Below, piece after piece: positions 1 to 11,700 of a stretch of 64,000 bases of DNA. A program made the translations under genes and the position numbers. Position 1 is the first letter of the stretch, and each line of letters begins with the position of its first letter. This stretch comes from an uncultured Gilliamella sp. Its GTDB lineage: Bacteria > Pseudomonadota > Gammaproteobacteria > Enterobacterales > Orbaceae. The notes below the pieces were generated by a model, which saw nothing but the letters and a program-made list of their open reading frames with translations, was not told where the DNA came from and ran no database searches. The stretch spans positions 62,001 through 126,000 of the forward strand of contig CAMLPV010000007.1 of assembly GCA_946482005.1 (NCBI GenBank), in the 5' to 3' direction.

Positions 1-1827
<1,827 letters not shown>

Positions 1828-1828
1828 T

Positions 1829-2947
1829 TTAATGCTCCTTACAGCTTTTTATTCGTTCCTCGATAATACCGCCACCTAGGCAGACTTCACCTTGATAAAA
1901 TACCGCTGATTGTCCTGGTGTGACTGCCGCAACGGGTTGGTCAAACTTCACCTCAATTTTATCTTCACTTATTGGTGTGACACGACAAGGGATATCTTGC
2001 TGACGATAACGGGTTTTGACAGTGCAATCGAACGGCTGCGTCACCACTTTACGATCAACCCAATGCAGTTGCTGAGCAATTAAACCATCTGAATATAGTG
2101 CAGGATGGTCATGTCCTTGAGCAACGATTAATTCGTTATTATTAACATCTTTATCAACCACGTACCAAGGCGTGTCATCGGCTTGTTTTAAACCACCAAT
2201 TCCTAATCCTTTTCGCTGTCCTAAAGTGTGATACATAAGTCCTTGGTGTTCGCCAATAACTTTTCCTTCTACGGTACGAATGACTCCTGGCTGTGCAGGT
2301 AAATAACGAGCTAAAAAGTCACTAAATTTTCGTTCACCAATAAAGCAGATACCGGTTGAGTCTTTTTTAGCTGCGGTTATTAGGCCCAATTCTTCGGCAA
2401 TTTTTCTTACTTGTGGTTTTTCAAGTTCTCCAACAGGAAACAAGCTTTGACGAATTTGGTCTTCACTAAGTGTATATAAAAAATAGCTTTGATCTTTATT
2501 ATTATCGATTCCGCGTAGTAATTCGACTTTGTTGCCATTTTCACGTTTACGAACATAATGACCGGTTGCAATATAATCGGCATTCAAGTCCTCGGCTGCG
2601 AATTCTAGGAAAGCTTTAAATTTGATCTCTTTATTACATAAGATATCCGGATTTGGCGTACGACCGGCTTTATATTCACTTAAGAAATGTTCAAATACAT
2701 TATCCCAATATTCAGCAGCAAAATTGATGGTGTATAATTTGATATTTAATTTATCACAAACGGCTTGTGCGTCGGCGAGATCGACTGCTGCCGAGCAATA
2801 CTCTTCGGTATCATCTTCTTCCCAATTTTTCATAAATAGACCAACAACATCGTAACCTTGTTGTTGTAATAAATAAGCAGAAACGGAAGAGTCTACGCCG
2901 CCGGACATGCCGACAACGACTTTTTTTCGACTGTTTACATTTGGCAT
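1829..2947 (-). CDS. mnmA: tRNA-specific 2-thiouridylase MnmA
   Basis: MnmA adds sulfur to U34 of tRNAs for Lys, Glu and Gln, using ATP and a persulfide passed from the Tus relay. The 372-residue protein has the PP-loop SGGVDSS at residues 15-21. The two catalytic cysteines are Cys104 (in NPDILCNKE) and Cys201 (in STGICFIG), matching the family's paired Cys. The C-terminal beta-barrel segment ends with LGGGIIEE. It heads the mnmA-hflD-purB group. The ATG at 2947 has only a weak ribosome site. Confidence 0.97.
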   Translation of the reverse strand: MPNVNSRKKVVVGMSGGVDSSVSAYLLQQQGYDVVGLFMKNWEEDDTEEYCSAAVDLADAQAVCDKLNIKLYTINFAAEYWDNVFEHFLSEYKAGRTPNPDILCNKEIKFKAFLEFAAEDLNADYIATGHYVRKRENGNKVELLRGIDNNKDQSYFLYTLSEDQIRQSLFPVGELEKPQVRKIAEELGLITAAKKDSTGICFIGERKFSDFLARYLPAQPGVIRTVEGKVIGEHQGLMYHTLGQRKGLGIGGLKQADDTPWYVVDKDVNNNELIVAQGHDHPALYSDGLIAQQLHWVDRKVVTQPFDCTVKTRYRQQDIPCRVTPISEDKIEVKFDQPVAAVTPGQSAVFYQGEVCLGGGIIEERIKSCKEH

Positions 2948-3065
2948 AATAACTAAATTAATGGACTAAATATTGAGGCGATTTTAGCACAACTGAGGTA
3001 AAAAGTATAAGGTTATGCCGTTTTTGATACGGATAGATGTGGTAATTTTCTTGATGATGAGTTAA

Positions 3066-3105
3066 TTGATAAATAATTCGCAGAAAAAGTTGAATTATTT
3101 ATCAA
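3066..3105. repeat. Perfect 14-bp stem-loop
   Basis: TTGATAAATAATTC at 3066-3079 pairs perfectly with GAATTATTTATCAA at 3092-3105 around a 12-base loop. It stands next to a second hairpin (3111-3138) between mnmA and the repressor gene. There is no T run on either side fitting a classical terminator, so its role is open (transcript end protection or regulatory). Confidence 0.6.
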
Positions 3106-3138
3106 TAAAATACTGCATTGATTACCAACAATGCAGTA
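3106..3138 (-). terminator. Terminator of the S24 repressor gene
   Basis: TACTGCATTG (3111-3120) pairs perfectly with CAATGCAGTA (3129-3138) around an 8-base loop. On the minus strand the stem is followed by TTTTATTG, so it fits Rho-independent termination 34 bases after the repressor stop codon. Confidence 0.7.
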
Positions 3139-3171
3139 AGAAATGAAAAAAAACTAATAATATTGCTCATT

Positions 3172-3858
3172 CTAATCCAGATTTTTTAGTAAATAAATTA
3201 CATGACCGATAATTTTAAAATTTTGTAGGTCGTTTTTGTCTCCAATAATATTGGGGTATTTCGGGTTATCTGAAATTAAGACTAAATTTGAACCTTGATG
3301 TTGAATACGCTTGACGGATATTTGGTCATCATATTGTACGGCATAAAGAAAACCATCTATAGGTTTACAATTTGCTTTATTAACAATAATAATATCCTGA
3401 TTAGATATGGTCGGTTCCATGCTATCGCCTTTAGCCCAAACAGCCGCTAAATCCTTAGAATCATAATTATGATGTTTAATTAGGGTAAGATCAAAAGGGA
3501 TTGATTCTAAAACTGAAAACGCTTTATTGGTTTCATTTAAATTATGAAACGGTATGTGAACAGAAACTTGACCCGAGCTTTCATCAGCTAATCGACATCC
3601 TCCTTTACCCGTCGCTAACCATTCAATTGGCACATCACATTTTTGCGCAATAATTGCCAGCCGATTGAGTGATGGATAGGTTTTGCCACATAAGTAATCA
3701 CGGATGACGGCTTCTGACATCCCCACTTTTTTGGCAAAGGCATTACCGGAAAGACCTTCTAATACGAGATTTAATCGGTTTTTAAAATTTATTACACCTG
3801 TCTCAGTTAAGTTTCGTGTTTTTTCTTGTTCTGATAGTTTTTTTACTTTGCTTTTCAT
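3172..3858 (-). CDS. XRE/S24-family phage-type repressor
   Basis: A 228-residue repressor resembling the C/CI proteins of Mu-like and lambdoid phages. An HTH lies near residues 38-75 (NAFAKKVGMSEAVIRDYLCG), followed by an S24 (LexA-type) peptidase fold. The likely serine is Ser146 in GDSMEPT and the lysine Lys183 in ISVKRIQ; the 37-residue gap equals that of LexA Ser119/Lys156. I see no Ala-Gly or Cys-Gly cleavage dipeptide in the linker, so RecA-stimulated self-cleavage is uncertain. It is divergent from a Ner-like gene, the layout of a Mu-type immunity region, yet no phage structural or transposase genes follow. It may be a domesticated regulator. Confidence 0.85.
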   Translation of the reverse strand: MKSKVKKLSEQEKTRNLTETGVINFKNRLNLVLEGLSGNAFAKKVGMSEAVIRDYLCGKTYPSLNRLAIIAQKCDVPIEWLATGKGGCRLADESSGQVSVHIPFHNLNETNKAFSVLESIPFDLTLIKHHNYDSKDLAAVWAKGDSMEPTISNQDIIIVNKANCKPIDGFLYAVQYDDQISVKRIQHQGSNLVLISDNPKYPNIIGDKNDLQNFKIIGHVIYLLKNLD

Positions 3859-3941
3859 TCTATTAATTCCATTTATTGTTGATTTTTTGTTTTTATTATT
3901 TTAATTCGTTTTTTTATGTGTTATCCTTTCTGATAGTTTCA

Positions 3942-3968
3942 TATCGGATTCATCTTATGATACCGATA
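3942..3968. promoter_or_regulatory. Candidate operator between repressor and Ner-like gene
   Basis: TATCGG (3942-3947) and CCGATA (3963-3968) form an inverted repeat in the 154-base divergent control region. The position is right for a shared operator of the repressor and the Ner-like protein. Binding is inferred, not shown. Confidence 0.4.
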
Positions 3969-4012
3969 ATCTGTACAATAGCAAAAAAATTTAACTAATA
4001 GAGGATCTCATA

Positions 4013-4240
4013 ATGAGAGAACAAGATCAAGACTGGACACCATCAAGAGTTGTAGGTGAAATTAAAATACGAGGCGGAAATTTAAGGGCGCTATCCCGTT
4101 CAAGTGGTTTGCAGGCTGATACTTTACGCAATGCTTTATATCGTCATTGCCCTAAATACGAACGTATTATCTCAGAATATTTGAATGTACCTGTTGAGCA
4201 AATTTGGCCATCAAGATATGAAGACAAAGGTGGAAAATAA
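4013..4240 (+). CDS. Ner/Nlp family DNA-binding protein
   Basis: A 75-residue HTH protein of the Ner (phage Mu early repressor)/Nlp (SfsB) family. Diagnostic parts are DWTPSRVVGEIKIRGGNLRA at the N-terminus, LSRSSGLQADTLRNAL over the HTH, and the end motif VPVEQIWPSRY. Ner shuts down early Mu transcription; the chromosomal homologue Nlp is linked to maltose gene control. The ATG at 4013 has a good AGAGGAT site. It pairs divergently with the S24 repressor, which favours a phage origin. A shared hairpin with tpiA ends it. Confidence 0.85.
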   Translation: MREQDQDWTPSRVVGEIKIRGGNLRALSRSSGLQADTLRNALYRHCPKYERIISEYLNVPVEQIWPSRYEDKGGK

Positions 4241-4270
4241 ATTTTTTATTATTTTCCCAAATTAATTAAA

Positions 4271-4293
4271 AAGACGCCTTTTGTAGGCGTCTT
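4271..4293. terminator. Bidirectional terminator (Ner-like gene / tpiA)
   Basis: AAGACGCC and GGCGTCTT form a perfect 8-bp GC-rich stem around TTTTGTA between two convergent genes, with T-rich sequence on both outer sides. Confidence 0.8.
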
Positions 4294-4325
4294 GCATTTT
4301 ATTTGTTTATTTAATCTTTTATATT

Positions 4326-5090
4326 TTATTTTTTAGCTTGTTCTGCTGCTCTAACAATCGCGGCAAAGGCATCTGCTTTTAATGAAGCACCACCTACTAA
4401 AGCACCATCAATATCCGGTTGAGTAAATAGTTCTGCGGCATTTTTGTCGTTTACAGAACCACCGTATTGGATAATAACTTGTTTAGCGACAGCTGCATCT
4501 TGTTTAGCAATGTGGTCACGAATAAATTTATGAACGGCTTGTGCTTGAGCTGGAGTTGCAGATTTACCTGTTCCAATTGCCCAAACTGGTTCATAAGCAA
4601 TTACCGCACCATTAAATGCTTGAACACCTAAGGCATTAATTACCGCATCAATTTGGCGAGCGCATACTGCTTGAGTTTGACCAGCTTCGTTTTCCGCTTC
4701 TGTTTCGCCAATACAGAGAACTGGTACCAGTCCAGCTTCTTTTAATACGCCAAATTTTTGTGCAATAAACTCATCTGATTCTTTATGATAAGTACGGCGT
4801 TCAGAGTGACCAATAATGACATGGGTCACACCGATCTCTTTTAACATAGTCGCTGAGACTTCACCAGTGTAGGCACCAGAAAGATGAACACCAACATCTT
4901 GTGCGCCTAATAGAATATTTGAGCCACCTAATTGATGTTTAACGAAATCTAAATAAACCGTTGGTGGTGCAATTGCAATACCACAGTTTGCTTCCGTTGA
5001 TAGCTCAGATCTTAGCCCTGCAACTAAGTCTTTTGCCATTCCGATACTACCATTGAGTTTCCAGTTACCCATAACGAGAGGTTTTCGCAT
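4326..5090 (-). CDS. tpiA: Triosephosphate isomerase
   Basis: Interconverts dihydroxyacetone phosphate and glyceraldehyde 3-phosphate in glycolysis. The TIM barrel is complete: [15 protein letters not shown] with the substrate lysine, IGHSERR with the electrophilic histidine, [11 protein letters not shown] with the catalytic glutamate, and YGGSVN and GALVGGASL for phosphate binding. I chose the ATG at 5090, which has GGAG seven bases upstream. An in-frame TTG at 5102 would add MEKI but would include that ribosome site. Length is 254 residues, close to the E. coli 255. It is divergent from zapB. Confidence 0.97.
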   Translation of the reverse strand: MRKPLVMGNWKLNGSIGMAKDLVAGLRSELSTEANCGIAIAPPTVYLDFVKHQLGGSNILLGAQDVGVHLSGAYTGEVSATMLKEIGVTHVIIGHSERRTYHKESDEFIAQKFGVLKEAGLVPVLCIGETEAENEAGQTQAVCARQIDAVINALGVQAFNGAVIAYEPVWAIGTGKSATPAQAQAVHKFIRDHIAKQDAAVAKQVIIQYGGSVNDKNAAELFTQPDIDGALVGGASLKADAFAAIVRAAEQAKK

Positions 5091-5190
5091 AATTTTCTCC
5101 AACTTAAGATTTAAAAAGGTGTTGATTTCATAATGAATTGGTTATAATGGATGTTATTATACACCAAATAAATTGAGCTTGAGGAAAAAT

Positions 5191-5436
5191 ATGTCATTAG
5201 AAATATTGAATCAGTTAGAAACTAAAATTCAAAACACAGTAAACACTATTAATACTCTGAAACAAGAGATTGCAATTTTAAAACAAGGTAATCAAGAACT
5301 TGAACAATTAATTAATGAGAGTTCTGATGAGATGAAAGCATTACGTGACGAGAATGAGAAGTTAAAACAAGATCAACAAGTTTGGCAACAACGTATTCAA
5401 ACTCTGTTAAGCAAAATTGGTGAAATAACACAGTAA
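5191..5436 (+). CDS. zapB: Cell division protein ZapB
   Basis: ZapB is a small, wholly coiled-coil cytosolic protein that joins the Z-ring through ZapA and links it to MatP. The 81-residue product starts MSLEILNQLETKIQNTVNTI and shows continuous heptads, with many Gln and Glu and no Cys. E. coli ZapB is also 81 residues. The ATG at 5191 is preceded by GAGG at the right distance; a TTG 18 bases upstream is less likely. Confidence 0.93.
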   Translation: MSLEILNQLETKIQNTVNTINTLKQEIAILKQGNQELEQLINESSDEMKALRDENEKLKQDQQVWQQRIQTLLSKIGEITQ

Positions 5437-5453
5437 ACGGTTCAATCTTCTTT

Positions 5454-5480
5454 AACGCGACTTAGGTCGCGTTTCTTTTA
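5454..5480 (+). terminator. zapB terminator
   Basis: AACGCGAC (5454-5461) and GTCGCGTT (5466-5473) form a perfect 8-bp stem with a TTAG loop, followed by TCTTTTATT. Confidence 0.85.
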
Positions 5481-5512
5481 TTAAGCTCAACTAACGTGAA
5501 GACGATATTTAA

Positions 5513-6814
5513 ATGCGTGAACAGTTAAAAACTCTATGGCTTACTGAAACTATTCATTTAATTGAGTCAGAATCCGGGCGATTTGCTGATCAAGATATTA
5601 ATCGGCAAGTTAATGCTATGCCAACATCTTTGGTTAATCGAATTGTGATGCGTGCCACTCTATTGTCAAAACAAAATGGTTTGTATTCGGCTCAGAAAAT
5701 TATTTTGCGTTCTATAAAGCTCTCTTTTTTATTGTTACTGTTATTATCAATTTTTTTAGGTAGCTCATTAACATTTAGTGCGTTGAGTCAAAATCCAATC
5801 AATTTGTATTGGGCGCTATTTAGTTTATTGGGTGTTCATTTTATTACACTCATAATTTGGCTAGGTTCATTTTTCTTTTTTTCACGTTTTGGCGGAAGTC
5901 TATTAATTCATTGTTGGTTATGGATAGCCGAAAAACTGTATCAAAAGAAGACAGTGCAACAGCTGATCCCGGCTTTTATCTCATTATTTGGCTCTCGCAT
6001 TCGTTGGGTGATTGGTTTTGTTCTGAATCTGTTTTGGACAATTATTTTAAGTAGTGCATTAATCATTTTAATTGTGTTGTTCTCAACGCAGCATTATAGC
6101 TTTGAGTGGAAAAGCACATTATTAAGTGCAGATGCCATTATTCGCTTAACCCATTATTTAGGTTATTTGCCCTCTTTGTTGGGCTTTTCGTTGCCGAAAG
6201 ATGAGGTGATTAAACTTAGTGAACATGCATTAAACCCTGGCGATATTCGTTCTTCTTGGGCAATTTGGTTATTGGGTGTTTTTATCTGTTATGGATTGGC
6301 TGTACGGTTCGTGTTGATGATTATCTGTGGGATTACTTGGCTAGTCAGTAGTCGAAAAATCAAATTAAATTTGAATGATCCCGATTATCAAATTCTAGCT
6401 CAGCAATTACAACCACTTTTTAGCAATGTGGTTGATGAAGATAAGTTAGGTGAACATAAATGGCAATTACCAATATCACAGATTGAAGATGGGCAGGGCG
6501 TTTATTTAGTGGCTGTAGATATTGGGGAAACTTGGAATCCTCCCGATTCAAGTCCTTTTTATGGTTTTCTAAATACTCATGAAGCGCGTAGGGCTATATT
6601 AGATTCTTTACAATTAAAACCTGCTCATAAGTTGTTAATTGCAATTGATACTGACCGCGCCCCCGACCGCGGAATATTAAACTTTATTCAACAATTGATA
6701 AATAAATCACAACAAAGTCGTATTTGGTTTATTAATCAAGGTAAACAATTGCATAATTGGCAATCTCTTTCTTTACCGTTAGCTAATCCTAATTGGTTAG
6801 AACAAGGTGATTAA
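5513..6814 (+). CDS. DUF2868 membrane protein
   Basis: A 433-residue inner-membrane protein of the DUF2868 family, function unknown. It has a soluble N-terminus (about 1-65), a pair of membrane segments near 68-91 and 98-130, another near 164-190 and one near 247-280, then a cytosolic C-terminal domain of about 150 residues (VVDEDKLGEHKWQLPI onward). It is followed directly by a DUF3482 GTPase, a pairing I recall from other gammaproteobacteria, so the two probably act together at the membrane. Confidence 0.8.
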   Translation: MREQLKTLWLTETIHLIESESGRFADQDINRQVNAMPTSLVNRIVMRATLLSKQNGLYSAQKIILRSIKLSFLLLLLLSIFLGSSLTFSALSQNPINLYWALFSLLGVHFITLIIWLGSFFFFSRFGGSLLIHCWLWIAEKLYQKKTVQQLIPAFISLFGSRIRWVIGFVLNLFWTIILSSALIILIVLFSTQHYSFEWKSTLLSADAIIRLTHYLGYLPSLLGFSLPKDEVIKLSEHALNPGDIRSSWAIWLLGVFICYGLAVRFVLMIICGITWLVSSRKIKLNLNDPDYQILAQQLQPLFSNVVDEDKLGEHKWQLPISQIEDGQGVYLVAVDIGETWNPPDSSPFYGFLNTHEARRAILDSLQLKPAHKLLIAIDTDRAPDRGILNFIQQLINKSQQSRIWFINQGKQLHNWQSLSLPLANPNWLEQGD

Positions 6815-6815
6815 T

Positions 6816-8174
6816 ATGATAACTTCATTAAAATTAGCGATAGTCGGGCATGCAAATTTCGGTAAAACGTCATTGTTACGTGCATTGATTCGTAATAGTC
6901 ATTTTGGTGAGGTTTCTGATAGGCCTGGCACAACCAGACACGTAGAATCGATCAAACTGCCTTTAGCCGATAATACCGACATAACCTTTTATGATACCCC
7001 GGGATTTGAAGACAGTTTGGCGCTTTATGATTATATTAATCGGTTGGTTCCACAAAATACTAAACTTGACGGTATTGATAAATTAACACTATTTTTACAA
7101 AGCCCTGAATCTGAAAACCTATTTAACCAAGAAGCTAAAGTAATTCGTCAGGTGTTAAATTGTGATGCAGCTATTTATGTGATCGACGTGCGAGAGCCCG
7201 TTCTACCTAAATATCACGATGAATTAGCTATCTTAGCTAATAGTGATAAACCGATTCTTGCCGTACTTAATTTTGTTTCAGCTGAAGAACAAAATGAAAA
7301 AGAATGGAAAAGGCTACTTTCAAGAATGGGAATTCATGCTAACATAGGGTTCAACGCGGTATTTCCACCACTAGATGGTGAAGAAAAATTATACAAAAGC
7401 CTAGCTTTACTGATTGAACCAGCTAAAAAAATATTGGATAATTGGTTGGTTAACATTGCTGAAATTCGTGAATCACGTAATCATACAGCTAATTTGATTA
7501 TTGCCGAAACATTAGTCGACGTGACTGCTTTTTATGAAATGGCTAAATCTGATGATAAGCAAGCTGTAGCTGATATGCAAAATAAAGTCAGAAAACGTGA
7601 ACAGAAAGCAATTAATGATTTATTGAAACTCTATCAATTCGATTCAACTCAAGAAAGTGAAGAGAATCTGCCTTTAATTAAAGGCAGATATAATGCAGAT
7701 TTATTTAATCTTGATGCGTTAAAAATGATGGGGATTCATTTAACTAAAGGTTTTGTGTCAGGAGCGACAATTGGTGCAAGCATCGATTTAGCTACCGGTG
7801 GATTATCATTTGGTTCCGCCGCATTAATAGGTGCTGCTGTTGGCAGTTTGATGCAAACCGCAAAGCATTATGGTTCTAGAATGCGTTATCAGCTTTCTGG
7901 ATATAGTAAACTAAGTGTTGATGATGCGATTATTTGTTTTCTTTCTATACGATTAGTTCGGCTTAAAGAAAGTTTAAATTATCGTAGTCATGCTAATCTT
8001 AGCCCAGTTAGGTTGTCCAAATTAGACAAGAACGAGTGGCAAAAAGGTGTTCTGCCGAAAAGTTTAAAGGTAGCAAGACGTTATTCGCATTGGTCGACTT
8101 TAAGTAAAGGAACAAAAAGAAATGACAAAAAAAGACAATCGATTATTAACGATGTTGCACAACAATTGCAATAG
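6816..8174 (+). CDS. Era-like GTPase with DUF3482 C-terminal domain
   Basis: About 452 residues. An N-terminal TRAFAC GTPase has G1 GHANFGKTS at 11-19, a DRPGTT switch segment at 35-40 and DTPG at 60-63. The long C-terminal half fits DUF3482 and contains a glycine-rich hydrophobic stretch (FVSGATIGASIDLATGG and following) that could enter the membrane. Physiological role unknown. I use the ATG at 6816; a GTG nine bases earlier, overlapping the upstream gene, is also possible. The 3' end overlaps the next gene by 53 bases, so the three genes appear to be one operon. Confidence 0.85.
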   Translation: MITSLKLAIVGHANFGKTSLLRALIRNSHFGEVSDRPGTTRHVESIKLPLADNTDITFYDTPGFEDSLALYDYINRLVPQNTKLDGIDKLTLFLQSPESENLFNQEAKVIRQVLNCDAAIYVIDVREPVLPKYHDELAILANSDKPILAVLNFVSAEEQNEKEWKRLLSRMGIHANIGFNAVFPPLDGEEKLYKSLALLIEPAKKILDNWLVNIAEIRESRNHTANLIIAETLVDVTAFYEMAKSDDKQAVADMQNKVRKREQKAINDLLKLYQFDSTQESEENLPLIKGRYNADLFNLDALKMMGIHLTKGFVSGATIGASIDLATGGLSFGSAALIGAAVGSLMQTAKHYGSRMRYQLSGYSKLSVDDAIICFLSIRLVRLKESLNYRSHANLSPVRLSKLDKNEWQKGVLPKSLKVARRYSHWSTLSKGTKRNDKKRQSIINDVAQQLQ

Positions 8175-8646
8175 AGTTAAAAAGCGATTTTCAATAATTA
8201 CTTTGATTTTATCGATATTCTTATTATTTGGTTGTGGTACTAGTCAAGGTAAGATGTCTGTGAAGTCTGATCCTGTAATGTTGACAAAAATTGAACAACA
8301 TTACAATAAATGGAAGAAAACTCCCTATCGTTATGGTGGAACCACGCTAGCCGGTAGTGACTGTTCGGCTTTAGTAATGAATTTTTTTAAAAATAAGTTA
8401 TCAAAAAATCTACCGAGAACTGCTGCAGAACAAGCTAAATTAGGTTATCAAGTGACTAAACCTAAGGCGGGTGATTTAGTTTTCTTTAAAACTGGACGTA
8501 GTAATAGTGGTTTACATGTAGGTATCTATTATGCTGATGGTCGATTTTTACACGCTTCCACCTCAAAAGGTGTTATCTACTCTAATTTGAATGATACCTA
8601 TTGGAAAAAACACTATTGGATGACTCGCCGTGTAACAGGTAGCTAA
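8122..8646 (+). CDS. NlpC/P60 family lipoprotein (cell-wall hydrolase type)
   Basis: A 174-residue lipoprotein with a long basic N-terminus, a hydrophobic segment and lipobox LFGC with Cys38 as the lipid site. The NlpC/P60 catalytic triad is visible: Cys81 in GSDCSALV, His132 in GLHVGIY and His144 in RFLHAST. Such enzymes (NlpC, MepS) cut peptide stems or cross-links in peptidoglycan from the outer membrane. The ATG at 8122 has an AAAGGA site but lies inside the GTPase gene; a later ATG at 8152 would still leave the signal peptide. Closest known relatives are E. coli NlpC and MepS; substrate not determined. Confidence 0.88.
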   Translation: MTKKDNRLLTMLHNNCNRVKKRFSIITLILSIFLLFGCGTSQGKMSVKSDPVMLTKIEQHYNKWKKTPYRYGGTTLAGSDCSALVMNFFKNKLSKNLPRTAAEQAKLGYQVTKPKAGDLVFFKTGRSNSGLHVGIYYADGRFLHASTSKGVIYSNLNDTYWKKHYWMTRRVTGS

Positions 8647-8673
8647 AAAGATTTATATTGCTAAAAAATAAAA

Positions 8674-8708
8674 AAACTCTCTATAGGTTAACTTTAGAGA
8701 GTTTTTTT
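8674..8708 (+). terminator. Terminator of the NlpC-lipoprotein operon
   Basis: AAACTCTCTA (8674-8683) and TAGAGAGTTT (8695-8704) pair perfectly, and a run of T follows. Confidence 0.85.
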
Positions 8709-8755
8709 ATTCCTCAAAAAATTTCACTTTTACTAAATCTCTTTTTAATGAAGTT

Positions 8756-8786
8756 AAACGGATTAATTTAGTAAACCAATCCGTTT
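8756..8786. terminator. Hairpin just after nifJ
   Basis: AAACGGATT (8756-8764) pairs with AATCCGTTT (8778-8786) seven bases beyond the nifJ stop codon. It probably ends nifJ from the right and may also back up the terminator from the left. Confidence 0.55.
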
Positions 8787-8792
8787 TTAAAT

Positions 8793-11700
8793 TTAACTAT
8801 CTGCTGGCGTTTCTATATCAGAATAGGTAGCTAGCATCTGTAAGAATTTAAATTTAGAGTTCACCATTTTAGCCGATTGCGTATGCAAGGTATTGGCAAT
8901 CACAGGTTCGAGCGTTTCTAAACGGCGGAAACGTTGTTCTCTGAGTAATACATCGGTTAATGATTCGCTATTTGGTGCTTTTGAGTCTAATGCTAAACCT
9001 GGTTTACCTTCTAGTGCACGACGAGGATCGTAACGATATAGTGGCCAAAAACCAGATTTAACCAAATCTTTCATTTGTTCATGAGATTTAGATAAATCAT
9101 AGCCATGCTCTTCACAAGGACTATAAGCAATAACAAGAGAAGGACCGTCATAGGCTTCAGCTTCTTGTAAGGCTTTAAGTGTCTGGTTCAATTGTGAACC
9201 TAATGCAACTTGAGCGACGTAAACATGACCGTACATCATTATACTTACCCCCAGATCTTTTCGGGCTTTATTTTTACCTAAATCAGCAAATTTAGATACC
9301 GCCCCCATTGGGGTTGCTTTTGATTGTTGGCCACCGGTATTTGAGTAGCATTGGGTATCAAGTACTAAGATGTTAACATTTTCGGTTAAACTCATTACAT
9401 GGTCGAGCCCACCAAAACCGATATCATAAGCCCAACCATCACCGCCAATTGCCCAGACTGACTTGTCGATCAGGTAGTCGGCATTCTGCATTAGATCTTT
9501 AGCTTCGGACGAGCTTAAATGCGCTAATTGTTGACGCAATAAATTGACTTGCTTACGTTTTTCATCAATGGAAAGATCCGATGATTGTAAACTCATTACA
9601 ATCTCTGGTGAAATTTCACCAGCGACATGTTCCAGTAAACGTAACGCCCGTTTTTTATGTTGGTTATAGGTAATTCGATAACCAAGGGCAAACTCAGCAT
9701 TATCTTCAAATAATGAGTTAGCCCAAGCTGGACCACGACCACTACGATCGGTAGTATATGGTGATGATGGTAAATTACCGCCATAAATTGATGAACAACC
9801 TGTTGCATTGGCAATAGCCAGATGATCACCATATAGCTGTGTTAGTAATTTAATATAAGGTGTTTCACCACAACCAGCACATGCTCCAGAATATTCAAAT
9901 AATGGGGTTAATAGTTGTGATGTTCTTATATCTATTCGTTCGAGTGTTGTAATCTCACGATCAGGTAGGGCAGTAAAGTAGTTGTAATTATCTCGTTGTG
10001 TTTCAAGATTATCGATGCGTGATTGCATGTTGATTGCTTTGATATCAAAGTTATTACGATCACGTGATGGGCAAACTTCAACACACAACTTACATCCGGT
10101 ACAATCTTCTGGGGCAACTTGTAATACATAACGTTGACCTTTCATGTCTCGTGCTTTTACTTCAAGTGAGCTTAGTGATTCTGGTGCATTGACCATATCA
10201 TCAGGTGTTACTACTTTGGCTCGAATAGCGGCGTGCGGACAAGCTACCACACAATGGTTACATTGGGTACAAAGTTCAGGTTTCCAAATTGGAATTTCTT
10301 CAGCAATATTACGTTTTTCCCATTTGGTCGTACCAACAGGCCATGTTCCATCCGGCGGGAAGGCTGAAACTGGTAAGGTATCACCTAAACCAGCTAACAT
10401 GGTAGCCGTTACCATCTTAACAAAATCAGGTGCATTACTTGGTACGATAGGTGGTCGCGAAGGGCTACTTTGATCAACACAACTTAACGGAATTTGTTCA
10501 AGAGAGGCGATAGCCAAATCAAGCGCTTTCCAGTTATTTTCAACAATATCTTGCCCTTTACTGCTGTAACTTTTGGCAATAACTTCTTTTAGCTGATTAA
10601 TACTGAAATCATTTTTGAATATTTCCGATAAATGGAAGAATGCGGCTTGCATTACGGTATTAATTCTTGCCCCTAAATTACATTCTCGAGCAATTTTAGC
10701 CGCATTAATTATATAAAAATGTGCTCTTTTCTTAATTAGTTGGACTTGTACTTCCTTAGGTAATCGATGCCAAATCTCATCCTTGCTATAAGGTGTGTTT
10801 AACAAGAAGATACCATCGTCTTTTAATCTTTCGACGATTTGGTATTTATCGATAAACTGATCTTGATGACAACCGATAAAATGTGCGCTAGTGATTAAAT
10901 AGGGAGAATCAATTGGTTCAAGGTTTACTCTCAGGTGAGAAGTGGTTAAACCACCGGCCTTTTTCGAGTCATAAACAAAATAACCTTGAACATAAAATGG
11001 TGAACTATCACCAATGATTTTGATATTATTTTTAGTCGCAGATACCGTTCCATCACTTCCCAAGCCATAAAATAGGGCTTCGAGGGCTGATTTTTGCGGT
11101 ATAGATTGTTCGGGTAACGGTAATGACAAACCGGTAATATCATCGTAAATGCCAACAGTAAAGCGAGGTTTTGGCATGTCAGTTGTTAATTCGTTAAATA
11201 TCGCTAATACACAGCGAGGATCGAACTCTTTTGATGATAAACCATAACGACCACCAATAATTTTTGGCAAATAATCGCGTTCACCACGAGAAAAGCTTTC
11301 TGCAAATGCGGTCATTACATCTAAATAAAGTGGTTCAGCTTGAGCTCCTGGCTCTTTGGTGCGATCCATCACCGCGATTTTTTTCACGCTTTGCGGAATA
11401 ATATCAAGAAGATGTTTTGCTGAAAAAGGGCGGAATAATCTAACGATAACTAGACCAACTTTTTCATCGTTTTTGATAAGATGATCGACCACTTCTTTGG
11501 TTGTACTGACACCAGAGCCCATGATGACAATAATACGCTCAGCATCTTTTGCACCATAATATTCGAAAGGTTGATATTTTCTTCCGGTCTCTTTTGCAAA
11601 TGCTTGCATTGCATCAACAACATGATGGTAAGCATTTTCATAATACGGATTAACCGCTTCACGACATTGGAAGTAAGTATCCGGATTGGCTGAAGTTCCG

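Noticed and set aside
3704-3904. Plus-strand open frame of 66 codons over the S24 repressor 5' end
   Set aside because: Antisense to a convincing gene and ends in a low-complexity hydrophobic run without family resemblance.
3172-4240. Complete Mu-like prophage
   Set aside because: Only the repressor and Ner-like genes are present; mnmA and tpiA flank them directly.
9596-11693. Several 65-110 codon open frames inside nifJ on both strands
   Set aside because: They overlap a full-length, well-conserved oxidoreductase, lack ribosome sites and have unnatural composition.
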